Assembly: GCA_030673895.1 (NCBI GenBank)
Contig: JAUTCR010000059.1
Span: forward strand, 82,972 to 146,971
Origin: Verrucomicrobiota bacterium JB023
Lineage (GTDB): Bacteria; Verrucomicrobiota; Verrucomicrobiia; Verrucomicrobiales; Akkermansiaceae
Direction: 5' to 3'
DNA length: 64,000 nt
The notes under the pieces are model-generated. The model was not told the DNA's origin. It worked only from the letters and a program-made list of their open reading frames with translations, and did not search any database. Positions 31,926-41,515 of the stretch are shown in pieces. Made by a program: the position numbers and the translations under genes. Within the stretch, counting starts at the first letter, position 1, and each line of letters starts with the position of its first letter.

Positions 31926-32237
31926 CCGCCCCCCCTGTTCAGGGGATAGACGCCGGAGACCGCTTCAGCCTAAGCTCATAGCGAGCTAAGGAATTGACAC
32001 TCTTTACCCTAGAGAAACATCCCCCGTTTCTTGGGAACAACCACGCAGGCCATGGTAAAGGGTGACATCCACCCTGAGCTCAATCCACTGTCTCCATTCC
32101 CCCATGGGGATGGTGGCTTCCCAACCCGAACAACAAACTAAAACACGCAAAATCCTCCTCACAAAGGCCCTTGTCCGCCCCTTCTTCGTTGGGGCGCGGC
32201 ACCATGGTCGTTGTGATCTAACAACGCCTTCCTCGAT
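31926..32237. other. 312-bp intergenic region before the delta-60 giant protein
   Basis: Contains a short hairpin CCCCTG-TT-CAGGGG (31932-31945) right after the response regulator stop, a TTGACA hexamer at about 31994 and a second half richer in AT/purine. No matching -10 box at a normal spacing was found, so no promoter is called. Presumably includes the promoter of the downstream gene. Confidence 0.4.
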
Positions 32238-35200
32238 ATGAAGATGAAGTTCATTTCTCTTTTCTCGGCACTTGCCGTCTCCTCACTTCTCGCAGCGCCC
32301 GACACCGTTGACCCCACTTTCCAAGCCAACGCCGGGACCTATTTCGATGCCGACTCCTTCGGAGGAATCTCCTCATCCCTGGTGCAGCCTGATGGCAAGA
32401 TCATCTTCGGCTCCAATGAGATGCCCGCCTTGGGTGATACCAAACAAGTCTCCCTGCTCCGGCTCAATCCAGATGGCACCTTGGACACCGACTTCCAAGC
32501 CGACAATGACCCCGATGGTGCAGGAAATGGCATTCTCTACGTAGGCCAAGGTTGGCCCGAAGTCCACGCCGTCGACCTTCAATCCGACGGCAAGATCATC
32601 GCCGCCGGCGTGATGAATGGCTATAAGGACGACACGCTCCCAAGCATTGAGTACGTCTCTAGTATCCTCCGCTTCAATGCGGATGGCAGCTACGACGACA
32701 GCTTCCTTGCCTATGGCACACAGCCGGACGGGGGGCTGAATTATATTGAGGAGATCGCCATCCAGCCTGACGACAAGATCCTCTGCATGGGCGGATTCCG
32801 AGGGTTTCGAGGAAAGAACGATGCCTCTTATGCCACCCGCTACGGGATTGCCCGGCTCAATGCCGACGGCTCGCTCGATACTTCCTTCGAGGTATCGCCC
32901 CAAGACTTCGCGGTTCCTCTCGGTGCAGCCAATGTATCCGGCTTCTTCCGCCAAGCGTCGGTTGCTCCGGATGGCGATATTTATGTGATCGGGGAATGGT
33001 CTTGGGGGACCTCCTTCCCCAAGGAAAGCTTGCCCGTGCTGGCCCGGCTCAATGCGGATGGCTCCCGTGACTTTTCCTTTAACCCCACTCTCCCGACCGA
33101 TCTCTCCTACCTTACCGGAATCGCTCTCGAGCCGAATGGGGAACTCACCTTCCTCGCAGAGAGAGAGACCGGGGACTCCATCATGCTCCGCTACACTCCC
33201 TCCGGCGGCATCTCCTCCTCCTTTAATCTCGCCAGCGGGCTCGGCCTGTTAGACGCCCGCCCCCTCCGCCGCGACCCCACCGGCAAGTTTCTGCTCACCT
33301 CGCGCGCGAACACCTCCGAGCCCCGCAATCATCTCATCCGGCTCAACAACGACGGGAGCATTGACTCCTCCTTCGAGGCCACCGCCGCCTGGGTCACCGA
33401 CGCCTCCCGGCCCCCCTTCTTCAGCAGCTTCATCACCAGTGCCGACGGCAGCATCTACTCAGGTGCGTTCTTTGACCGCGTGGAGGGAGAGACCTTTCAC
33501 AAGATCGTCAAGTTCGAAGGTGACGCCATCCCTAGTAGCCCGGGCACCATCCTGATGGCCAGCTTTGCTCTCTCGGTAAACGAGGAGGACGGCTCACTCC
33601 TCATCCCTGTCACCCGCACAGGCGGCACCACCGGAGCGGCCAGCATCGACTATTCCTTCTCCGACACAAATGCCACCAATGGAGATGATTACACGGGCAC
33701 CAGCGGCACCATCACCTTCCCGGCCGGTATCGGTGGGACGAAGTATATCAACGTCCCCATCACCATCGACACCGACGTGGAGACGGTGGAAGTCTTTTCT
33801 GTCACTCTCTCCAATGCGACCGGAGCGGTCGCCGGCAATCAGCTGACGACCCAAGTCACCATCCTCGATTCCAACTCGCCGCCGCAGATCATCTCCCAGC
33901 CCTTTGGTCTGGAAGTCTCTGCCTACGAGGCCTTCGTGCTATCCGTGGGAGCGCTCTCCGGAGCCAACCCGGTCACCTATCAGTGGCAGAGGGACGGCGT
34001 CGATATCCCCGGGGCCACTGATCCTCTCTACTTCATCAGCAATGCGGATCCAGCGGCAGACCATGGCGATTACACCGTGACGGTAACGAACCGCAATGGT
34101 TCGGTGACCTCCTCGGTCGCCACCATCGACGTCCTGCCCGTCCTGGCCAATCTTGATCCCAGCTTCTCGATCAGTGGCGTTAACCAGCCAGGTAGTTTCG
34201 TTCTCCTCCCCGACGATTCCGCGCTCATGCTGGATGGCAATTCCTTCAACGGCTACACTCTCCGCAAGCTAGACAGCACCTTCACCGCTGATCCGGCCTT
34301 CACCGTCACCACAACACCCTCGGGTAACAATCCCGCGAACCAAGCCTACCCGAATCCTATCCCTCTGCCCAATGGCCAATTGCTCGTCCGGGGCAGCTTC
34401 TCGCAGGTCAATGGCGAGGATCACCTCTACCTCGCCCGCCTCAATGCCGACGGCACCGTAGATCCCTCATTCAATGCCTTCTTCAACGACACATTTCAGA
34501 TCAACGGCAATGACACTTACATCCAGTTTCTCACTGGCGTCGGGGTGACAGCTGACGGCTCGGTCCATGTGATGGTGCGCTCGGCGACCCAAGGTAGCCG
34601 CCTCTACCGTCTCAATTCGGATGGCTCCATCGACGACAGCTTCGATCATCCTATCAATTACTCGACCAACGCCTACCTCGACAGCTTTCTGGAAGTCGAT
34701 GACGGCTCCATCCTGATTGGATACACCGCGGGTGGCTTCGGGTCCCTGCAGCGGGGTATCCGAAAAATCCGCCCCGATGGCAGCCTCGATCCCGACTTCA
34801 ATCATTCAACGGGATACAACGGTAATATTGTCGACATGGAGCAACTCCCTGATGGTCGGATTGCGGTCATCTACTGGAACAAGCTCGAATTCCTCGCTCC
34901 CGACGGAACGGTTTTGGAAACCCACACCTTCACCACCAACCCGACCTCGCTCAATCTCTTTCGTGGACGCCTCCTCATCACCGGTATCAACGAAGCGGAG
35001 GGCACAACCCTCCCTGGTGTTGCTCTCTTCTCCCTCGATGGAACTCTCGATAGCGACTTCCCCGGCGGCCCCGGTCCCGATGGCAACGTGATTGAAGCCG
35101 AAATTGATTCCAGTGGTCGCATCATCGTGCAGGGCAGCTTCACCTCCTGGAACGGCACTCCTGCTCCCGGCATCGCGCGTCTCGTCATCGACCGCGCGGA

Positions 35201-38200
35201 AATCTCCCTGGCCTCAGGCACGGCCCAGGTCATGGAGAACGCTGGACCTCTTACTATCGAACTCGTCCGCTACGGTGATACCAGTAGCCTGGCATCCGTC
35301 CGAGTCACCAGCACCGATGGCTCCGCGCTTGCCGGAGCAGACTACCTTGCCTTGGACGAAGTCGTCACTTGGGCTGCCGGTGATTCCTCTCCGAAATCGG
35401 TCTCCCTCACCCTCATCGACGATCCTGATATCGAACCAGCCGAATCGCTGACCCTCCACCTGTCCGAAGCCAGCGGCGGCGCCCCGGTCATCACCGAGAT
35501 GGCCATCACCCTTCTTGATGACGACTCCCTTCCGCAGATCACCCAGCAACCTCTCAACGTCGCCGTCTTAGATGGCAATCCCGCATCCTTCACCGTCGCC
35601 GCAACCAGCCCCGAAGCGTTGAGTTACCAATGGTTTTTCAATGGCCAGGCCATCGCTGGTGCGACCGCGGATACTTACAGCCTCCCAATGGTCACGACAG
35701 CGGAAGAAGGCGACTACCATGTCGTCCTTACCAACCTCTACGGCAGCACAACGTCGGCCACGGCCAAGCTGGAGATCATTCCCGATCCCACCTTGATCTC
35801 GCCTCTCTATAGCAACCCTGCGACTTGGGCCGGAGGAACCATTTTCATCGTCGTGCCCGCCCCTGATGGCGGGGCTTACCTCGGCGGCAGCTTCATCAAC
35901 TTCGACGGAGACGACGACCGCGACTACCTCGTCAAAATCAACGAGGACGGCAGCGTGGACGAAGCTTTCGATCCCCCCCTCCTCACTAGCAGCGTAACCG
36001 ATATGGCACTCTCCTCATCTGGAGACCTAATTGTGGTGGGCTCCTTCCCAGGGCGAGTCTTGAAGCTCGCGGCTGATGGCACCGAGGACACCTCCTTCAG
36101 CTCGGCTCGTGGAACTGGAGGAAATGAAGAGGCCAAGTCGGTAGCTCTTCTTCCCGACGGCACCATTCTCGTCGCCGGTGACTTCTTGAGCTGGAACGGC
36201 ACCACCATTGCCCAGTATAACTTGAACAACTCTCACGTCGTTCGATTGAATCCCGACGGAACCCTTCACCCCGTCCGTTACCCCAACCCCGGCCATAGTA
36301 ACCACTACAATATCGACTCGAACGAACTCAAGGTCCTCCCCGACGGTTCCTTCCTCGTCAGCTATGACTCGACGTCCAGCTCCTACGCCGTCGTCCGGCG
36401 CTACCAGGCAGACGGGTCCGAGGTGACCAGCTTCAATTACTCCTTCAACTCCCCGCGGGTCGATCATATCGACGTCTTTCCCGACGGCGACTACCTCTTC
36501 GCCGGTGACAACTCCCTCTACAAAGTCAGCCCGACGGGAAGCGTAGTAGCAAGCTATGATACCAGCTCGGACTGGTTCACCGCCGAGATCCAAATTGACG
36601 GAAAGCTCATCGCCAGCCGCAACTTCAATCAGCCAAGAGTCAGCCGCTACCTAACCGATCAGCAAACTGACCCCAGCTACAATATGGGGTCTAAGTTCCC
36701 CTCTAACGTCCACTCGCTAGCGCTCCGCCCTGACGGTCGCCTCTGGGCTGCGGGGCAATTCTCAAGCTTCAATGGCATCAGCGTGCCCGGCGTCGTCTTG
36801 TTGGACAACACCCTCATCCCCCTTGCGATCTCCAGCCAGCCAGGCTCCCTCGTTCTGGACCCAGGCAGCACTGCCACCTTCACCTGCGAAGCGGTAGGGA
36901 CCAGCGCCATCAGCTACCAATGGTCAAAGGATGGTGACCTACTACCAGGCGAGACCTCTCCCTCCCTCACCTTGCCTAATGCGCAAGAGGCTGACGAGGG
37001 CAGCTACACCTGCACCGTGACCAATGGATCCGGCAGTGTGACCTCCCAGACGGCCACCCTCGACGTCCTCGGCGCCCCGGAGATTACCGCTCTCTCCCCC
37101 GATGCTTCAGCCTACGAGGGGTCCAGTATTTCTCTCACTGTCGAAGCCTTTGGCGCCGGCACCCTCGCTTACCAATGGCGCAGAGACGGCTCCGACCTCC
37201 CGGGTGAAACGGACGCCACTCTCACCCTCTCGCCCGTCCAAGCCAGCGAGGCCGGCAGCTACCAAGTCACCATCAGCAACTCGCTCGGCTCCATCGTGAG
37301 CGATCCCATCATCGTCACGGTCACCCCGAATCTCGCCGCCGTGCAACCCGACTTCACCGCCCTCACCCTCGGTAGTGGAAGCGTCTATGCCATCCTGCCC
37401 CTCGCTGATGGCAACGCCCTCGTGGGTGGCGATTTCACTTCCCTCAGCGATGGCATCAACACGTCTGGCGCTCGACTCGCCCTCGTCTCCCCAGCAGGGG
37501 AAGTTCTCAGCGATAGCTCACTCAGCGCGAACAGCACCGTCTACGACTTCTTCCTCCAAGCTGATGGCAAGATCCTCCTCACCGGGAACTTCACCGACGT
37601 CAATGGCTCGCCGCGAGGCAAAGCAGCCCGTCTCAATAGCGACCTCACGCTCGATACCTCCTTTGTGCCTGTTAATGCCGGGTTCGGCACCGCCCGCGCC
37701 ATTATCGAGGATACCGATGGCAAGGTGGTCATCAGCGGAGAATTCTTCAATTGGAATGGGCTCCCCGACACCTCCTACCTTGTCCGCCTCAATAGCGACG
37801 GCAGCCACGACGACACCTTCAAGAGCTACGCTGGCAGCTACGTCCGCAGCCTCCAGCTGCTTCCTAACAACCAGTATCTACTTGGCGGCTGGATCCTCGA
37901 TTACAACGGCCAGACCAATGCCGACGGCCTTGTCCAAATCAATAATGATGGCACCGCCGTCACCCCTCCGCCTTACGCTCCCGGCTTCTTCTATTCTGAT
38001 GCCGCCCTCCTCTCCTCCACCGGCGACCTCTATTCGGCGAATGCCTTTGGCAATGACCTTCGCAAGTATTCTCCCACTGGCACTAACGACCCGACCTTCT
38101 GGTCCTCGATCAATGCGAACGGCAAAACCCTTGCTATTGCAGAGACCCCCGACGGTAAGATTCTCCTCGGCGGCGACTTCACCACCGCCCATGCGCAGAC

Positions 38201-38843
38201 GACCAATCGCATCACCCTCGTCAATCCGGATGGAACCGCTGAACCCGCCTTCCGCTCCGGCACCGGCTTCGACGCCAGTGTTCGGGCCCTTGCCCCCACT
38301 ACGGATGGCACAATCTGGGTCGGAGGCAGCTTCGCCAACTACAACGGGGAGCCCTTCCCCGGCCTTATCCTCCTCAAGGGCTCTTCCCAATCAATCTCGA
38401 CCGATCCGTGGGATGACTTCATCGCCACCCTCCCCCCCAACGAACAAGGCGAGGATGACGACCCTGACGGCGATGGACTCGACAACCTGTTGGAATTCGC
38501 CTACGGCACGTCACCAGACGACCGCTATAGTAGCGTCCGCCTTGCGGATTCCAGCAATCTGATTGGCAGTGCGGAAATCAACACTCTCGCCCCGGGAAGC
38601 AATCTCCCAGACGGCGAGATCTACTACACGGTCACCTACCGCTTCCCGGATGACAGCAGAGGTGTCACCCTCACCCCGCAGGCGACCATGAACCTTCCCG
38701 ACTTCAGCGATGGTTCGGCGCAAATCATCCCCGTTGGCGACCCTGTCGATGATGGCGATTATTACCTGCAGCGCTACTACCTCACGCCGTCCCGTAGCAC
38801 CGCCACCCGCGCGTTCACCCGTCTGCAAGCCATCCGGAACTGA
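32238..38843 (+). CDS. Giant secreted protein with delta-60, Calx-beta and Ig-like domains
   Basis: 2201 residues with signal peptide MKMKFISLFSALAVSSLLAA. Order: delta-60 repeats (about 25-430, e.g. LQSDGKIIAAG, RLNADGSLDTSF); Calx-beta (434-544, ATNGDDYTGTSGTITFPAG); Ig-like (544-634, YQWQRDGVDIPGAT); delta-60 (634-981); Calx-beta (987-1094); Ig (1097-1184); delta-60 (1187-1527); two Ig (1527-1697); delta-60 (1697-2054); C-terminal beta region with a calcium-loop-like DDPDGDGLDNLLEFAYGTSP. Delta-60 repeats form propellers. A cell-surface or extracellular role is likely. It is followed 20 bp later by the PEP-CTERM gene, which may be co-transcribed. Confidence 0.9.
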   Translation: MKMKFISLFSALAVSSLLAAPDTVDPTFQANAGTYFDADSFGGISSSLVQPDGKIIFGSNEMPALGDTKQVSLLRLNPDGTLDTDFQADNDPDGAGNGILYVGQGWPEVHAVDLQSDGKIIAAGVMNGYKDDTLPSIEYVSSILRFNADGSYDDSFLAYGTQPDGGLNYIEEIAIQPDDKILCMGGFRGFRGKNDASYATRYGIARLNADGSLDTSFEVSPQDFAVPLGAANVSGFFRQASVAPDGDIYVIGEWSWGTSFPKESLPVLARLNADGSRDFSFNPTLPTDLSYLTGIALEPNGELTFLAERETGDSIMLRYTPSGGISSSFNLASGLGLLDARPLRRDPTGKFLLTSRANTSEPRNHLIRLNNDGSIDSSFEATAAWVTDASRPPFFSSFITSADGSIYSGAFFDRVEGETFHKIVKFEGDAIPSSPGTILMASFALSVNEEDGSLLIPVTRTGGTTGAASIDYSFSDTNATNGDDYTGTSGTITFPAGIGGTKYINVPITIDTDVETVEVFSVTLSNATGAVAGNQLTTQVTILDSNSPPQIISQPFGLEVSAYEAFVLSVGALSGANPVTYQWQRDGVDIPGATDPLYFISNADPAADHGDYTVTVTNRNGSVTSSVATIDVLPVLANLDPSFSISGVNQPGSFVLLPDDSALMLDGNSFNGYTLRKLDSTFTADPAFTVTTTPSGNNPANQAYPNPIPLPNGQLLVRGSFSQVNGEDHLYLARLNADGTVDPSFNAFFNDTFQINGNDTYIQFLTGVGVTADGSVHVMVRSATQGSRLYRLNSDGSIDDSFDHPINYSTNAYLDSFLEVDDGSILIGYTAGGFGSLQRGIRKIRPDGSLDPDFNHSTGYNGNIVDMEQLPDGRIAVIYWNKLEFLAPDGTVLETHTFTTNPTSLNLFRGRLLITGINEAEGTTLPGVALFSLDGTLDSDFPGGPGPDGNVIEAEIDSSGRIIVQGSFTSWNGTPAPGIARLVIDRAEISLASGTAQVMENAGPLTIELVRYGDTSSLASVRVTSTDGSALAGADYLALDEVVTWAAGDSSPKSVSLTLIDDPDIEPAESLTLHLSEASGGAPVITEMAITLLDDDSLPQITQQPLNVAVLDGNPASFTVAATSPEALSYQWFFNGQAIAGATADTYSLPMVTTAEEGDYHVVLTNLYGSTTSATAKLEIIPDPTLISPLYSNPATWAGGTIFIVVPAPDGGAYLGGSFINFDGDDDRDYLVKINEDGSVDEAFDPPLLTSSVTDMALSSSGDLIVVGSFPGRVLKLAADGTEDTSFSSARGTGGNEEAKSVALLPDGTILVAGDFLSWNGTTIAQYNLNNSHVVRLNPDGTLHPVRYPNPGHSNHYNIDSNELKVLPDGSFLVSYDSTSSSYAVVRRYQADGSEVTSFNYSFNSPRVDHIDVFPDGDYLFAGDNSLYKVSPTGSVVASYDTSSDWFTAEIQIDGKLIASRNFNQPRVSRYLTDQQTDPSYNMGSKFPSNVHSLALRPDGRLWAAGQFSSFNGISVPGVVLLDNTLIPLAISSQPGSLVLDPGSTATFTCEAVGTSAISYQWSKDGDLLPGETSPSLTLPNAQEADEGSYTCTVTNGSGSVTSQTATLDVLGAPEITALSPDASAYEGSSISLTVEAFGAGTLAYQWRRDGSDLPGETDATLTLSPVQASEAGSYQVTISNSLGSIVSDPIIVTVTPNLAAVQPDFTALTLGSGSVYAILPLADGNALVGGDFTSLSDGINTSGARLALVSPAGEVLSDSSLSANSTVYDFFLQADGKILLTGNFTDVNGSPRGKAARLNSDLTLDTSFVPVNAGFGTARAIIEDTDGKVVISGEFFNWNGLPDTSYLVRLNSDGSHDDTFKSYAGSYVRSLQLLPNNQYLLGGWILDYNGQTNADGLVQINNDGTAVTPPPYAPGFFYSDAALLSSTGDLYSANAFGNDLRKYSPTGTNDPTFWSSINANGKTLAIAETPDGKILLGGDFTTAHAQTTNRITLVNPDGTAEPAFRSGTGFDASVRALAPTTDGTIWVGGSFANYNGEPFPGLILLKGSSQSISTDPWDDFIATLPPNEQGEDDDPDGDGLDNLLEFAYGTSPDDRYSSVRLADSSNLIGSAEINTLAPGSNLPDGEIYYTVTYRFPDDSRGVTLTPQATMNLPDFSDGSAQIIPVGDPVDDGDYYLQRYYLTPSRSTATRAFTRLQAIRN

Positions 38844-38863
38844 TTGCCACAACCCTCTTGAAA

Positions 38864-39436
38864 ATGAAGCGTCTGACAATTGCCACCTGCCTCTTCGCTG
38901 CGCCCTTCGCCAGCGCAGCCATCACCGTCAATTCTTACAGCCATTCCCCGAATCCAAGCTCCTCTTACCCCGACTCGGGGAATCAGGAGCTCATCGATGG
39001 CGTCGCGGATGTCGTCACCTGGGGAGAAGGAGTTCCGATCGGCTCGTCTCAGGTCGGACCCTTTGTCGGTTGGCTCAATACAAATGCCTCCACCACCTTC
39101 ACCTTCGATTCCGTCCAAACAGTCAGACAAGTGACCGTGTGGGCCGCCGATAGTGATTCTGCGGCGGGGGTCAATTTTCCATCGACCATCACCCTGACGG
39201 ACCCCAACTCCTCCTTCACCCAAACCTTTGGCATCCCGAATCCCGCCGGTAGCGAGATGCGCCCCATCGTGATGGAGGGCTTTGCGGTCACAACCAATCA
39301 ATTGCAGGTGGCCTTCACCCGCGGTGGCCAATGGACGATGTTGACCGAGGTCACCTTCGACACCATTCCCGAGCCCGGCGCTCCGGCTCTCCTCTCGCTC
39401 GCAATCATTTCACTGATTCGTCGTCGACAGAGGTAG
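38864..39436 (+). CDS. PEP-CTERM sorting-domain protein
   Basis: 190 residues from the ATG at 38864 (an in-frame TTG two codons upstream is possible). Signal peptide MKRLTIATCLFAAPFASA. The body is a ~145-residue beta-sandwich resembling carbohydrate-binding/discoidin-like folds (VRQVTVWAADSDSAAGVNFP). The C-terminus has the tripartite sorting signal: PEP motif (IPEPGAPALL), hydrophobic helix (LSLAIISLI) and basic tail (RRRQR). Such proteins are processed by an exosortase and attached to or released at the cell surface. No exosortase gene is in this window. Confidence 0.87.
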   Translation: MKRLTIATCLFAAPFASAAITVNSYSHSPNPSSSYPDSGNQELIDGVADVVTWGEGVPIGSSQVGPFVGWLNTNASTTFTFDSVQTVRQVTVWAADSDSAAGVNFPSTITLTDPNSSFTQTFGIPNPAGSEMRPIVMEGFAVTTNQLQVAFTRGGQWTMLTEVTFDTIPEPGAPALLSLAIISLIRRRQR

Positions 39437-39460
39437 AGCTTTTTCGTGAGGGTCAGAGCC

Positions 39461-40042
39461 ATGAAGAGTGCATCCTTCCTGCTCTGCGCCCTCGGGCTTG
39501 CCGCTTGTGCTCCATTGACGTCGGAAAAGGCGGCCCCCTCGTCCGCTTGGACCTCGGCCACCGTGGCGGCCATGGACAATCTCGGAGAGAAAGCGCTTGT
39601 CGCTGTTTCCTCCCATCCGATTCCAGTGCTGAGGTCCGCGAAGCTCGCGAAAGCTTGGGGTGAACCGACTTTCGAGTCCGCTCCTGATGGCACCTACCGG
39701 CTCTCCTATGCTAATCACGCAGCAGCTTTCGAGCGGCTCGTGATCTATGGTTACCCTCGTCCCCTACCGCATCTGACCGAGGCTCCGGATTTTTATTCTA
39801 ACGAGATGGTGAACGACGAGCTTACCGCAGTCGCGCACTCCCAGCAGTTTCGCGAAGTGTCGATCCTGGGCAAACCAGTTCGCTGGTTCACCGAAACCAC
39901 CGGAGGAGGAGCCGATGGTAATTATTACACGACGGAAGGCTTCACCCTGATCGACCCGGCGGGGAAGATTGGCCACTACCGCTTGGTCATCGAGAGCATT
40001 TCAGGCGCGGCCCCCGCGCGTTTCCAGGCTGTCAGCTGGTGA
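39461..40042 (+). CDS. Putative lipoprotein of unknown function
   Basis: 193 residues from the ATG at 39461; an upstream GTG adds five residues before the signal peptide. MKSASFLLCALGLAACAPL is a lipoprotein signal with lipobox LAAC. The mature protein has no family I can name; the segments GEPTFESAPDGTYRLSYANH and EVSILGKPVRWFTETTGGG suggest a beta-rich fold. The 3' end overlaps the convergent Cys-cluster gene by 11 bp. Confidence 0.75.
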   Translation: MKSASFLLCALGLAACAPLTSEKAAPSSAWTSATVAAMDNLGEKALVAVSSHPIPVLRSAKLAKAWGEPTFESAPDGTYRLSYANHAAAFERLVIYGYPRPLPHLTEAPDFYSNEMVNDELTAVAHSQQFREVSILGKPVRWFTETTGGGADGNYYTTEGFTLIDPAGKIGHYRLVIESISGAAPARFQAVSW

Positions 40043-40637
40043 TGGTCCGCCCCAGGATTTTCATCAGAAAGTCAATCTCCGGCGCGAGCACCTCTCGGGC
40101 TGTCCGCTGGCCTGACGCAGGCACTCCACAGGTGGTGCAGGACGCGAAGCCCGGATACCCCTCCTTTGCCTGGGGATCGTCCCCTGCGGTAGGCAAGGTC
40201 AGCATCGGCCTCCCGTTCGGCAGACGCACAATCGTCAGCGGATGCAGCCAACAGGGCATCGGCTTGTAGAACCAAGGGTGCTTGCCTTCCTCTCCGGCGC
40301 GCTTCTGCAATTGACACAAATTGTTCTCGTCCAGGAAGATGCAGCGTGTTGCAGGGAAGTGTGCCGGGTATCCCTCGCCCAGCTCCTCCTCTCCAGCCGG
40401 CACCACTTTCGTCTTCCAGCGACCTTCCCGTTGCTCACAAACGGAGCTCCCCCATCGCCTCTCGATCACTTCCCGCTCCTCATGCCCTAGATAGACGCCA
40501 TCGTGGCAACACATCCCTCGGCATCGGGAGAGATCACAGGTGCGGAGAGGTGTGGCGAGCGCACCCTCATCGACGACAAGATCCGCCAGGTTCTCCCTTA
40601 GCTCACTCTCCCGCCGCTCGTATGCCGTCTCTGCCAT
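40032..40637 (-). CDS. YkgJ-type cysteine-cluster protein
   Basis: 201 residues from the ATG at 40635-40637; an upstream frame extension overlaps the divergent L,D-transpeptidase gene and is unlikely. Cysteines cluster in TCDLSRCRGMCC (~45), CIFLDENNLCQLQ (~103), MPCWLHPL (~127) and ASCTTCG (~165), as in YkgJ/DUF3109-like proteins thought to bind zinc or an Fe-S cluster. Exact function is unknown. Divergent from the L,D-transpeptidase gene (118 bp) and convergent with the lipoprotein gene. Confidence 0.8.
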   Translation of the reverse strand: MAETAYERRESELRENLADLVVDEGALATPLRTCDLSRCRGMCCHDGVYLGHEEREVIERRWGSSVCEQREGRWKTKVVPAGEEELGEGYPAHFPATRCIFLDENNLCQLQKRAGEEGKHPWFYKPMPCWLHPLTIVRLPNGRPMLTLPTAGDDPQAKEGYPGFASCTTCGVPASGQRTAREVLAPEIDFLMKILGRTITS

Positions 40638-40755
40638 GAGGGAGGCATTGGGACTGGGTTTGGAGGATTTGGCAATGGAAGATATGATCCCCACCCTCTC
40701 CCGAAATTCTCCATATTGGATGGACGAATCCCGCTCAGCGTCCAAATTCACCCGC

Positions 40756-41502
40756 ATGAGCATCCGTCTGCTTCTCGCTCTTATCCTATCCTCTCTCACG
40801 GTCATCGTGTCCTGCTCGGCCCCGAGCGCTTCAGCCTCGCCCAACTCGCCGGCGCAGCGCTTGCTGGGCGCCAAGTGGACTGAGATCGAAACCGCCATTG
40901 CCGCCCAGCGCATGGCTGGCCATCCCAACTACAATCCCGAGTGGCTCTACGTGGTCAATCCGGCGACCCAGCGGATGCACGTCATCTCCCTGCGGACGGG
41001 CGCCATCCGCGAGACCCTTCGCTGCGGCACCGGCAAAAGGGGGCTTGGCTTGGGCGATGCCCAGACGCCTACCGGCTTCTTCACCATGGGCGGGGTGCGC
41101 ATCGCCAAGGATGCGAACACATCCATCCAGACCGGAGACTCGAAGAAAGGCGTCAGCGGCATCTACGCGGAATTGCTCTTCCCTCCTTCCCACCCTGACC
41201 CCGCCAAGCGCGGCATGGTGCCCAATGGCGTGGTCATCCACTCCTACAATCCGGCCGCCAGCGAAATGCTCCGCCAGCGACGTGCCCAGCGCCTGATCGG
41301 CCGGGTACCCTGCACCACCGGATGCCCGGTGCCCGACATTGACGAGGCCCACAAGCTCGTGCCCTACCTCAAGCAAAGCGCGGGAAAGTTTGACCCCACC
41401 GCCAATCCCAATGCCAACTTGCGAGCCCTCATCAGCCAAGGGAAAGTGCGCGAGTATGAGCGGAACCAACTGGGTGCCGCCATCTACATCCTCGGCCAGT
41501 AA
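40756..41502 (+). CDS. L,D-transpeptidase (YkuD family), probable lipoprotein
   Basis: 248 residues from the ATG at 40756. Hydrophobic leader MSIRLLLALILSSLTVIVSC with a lipobox-like IVSC. The YkuD domain follows (about 60-215): LYVVNPATQRMHVISL, GTGKRGLGLGDAQTPTGFF, and the catalytic His in VVIHSYNP with Cys in CTTGCPVPD. The spacing between His and Cys is normal. L,D-transpeptidases form 3-3 peptidoglycan cross-links or attach proteins to the wall. The second half of the motif, TTGCPVPD rather than SHGCIR, is closer to the ErfK-related proteins of murein L,D-transpeptidase catalytic subgroup. Confidence 0.88.
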   Translation: MSIRLLLALILSSLTVIVSCSAPSASASPNSPAQRLLGAKWTEIETAIAAQRMAGHPNYNPEWLYVVNPATQRMHVISLRTGAIRETLRCGTGKRGLGLGDAQTPTGFFTMGGVRIAKDANTSIQTGDSKKGVSGIYAELLFPPSHPDPAKRGMVPNGVVIHSYNPAASEMLRQRRAQRLIGRVPCTTGCPVPDIDEAHKLVPYLKQSAGKFDPTANPNANLRALISQGKVREYERNQLGAAIYILGQ

Positions 41503-41515
41503 GGACCGGGCTCCC

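Noticed and set aside
31990..32015. TTGACA-like -35 box upstream of the delta-60 giant protein
   Set aside because: No acceptable -10 hexamer at 16-18 bp; too weak to call a promoter.
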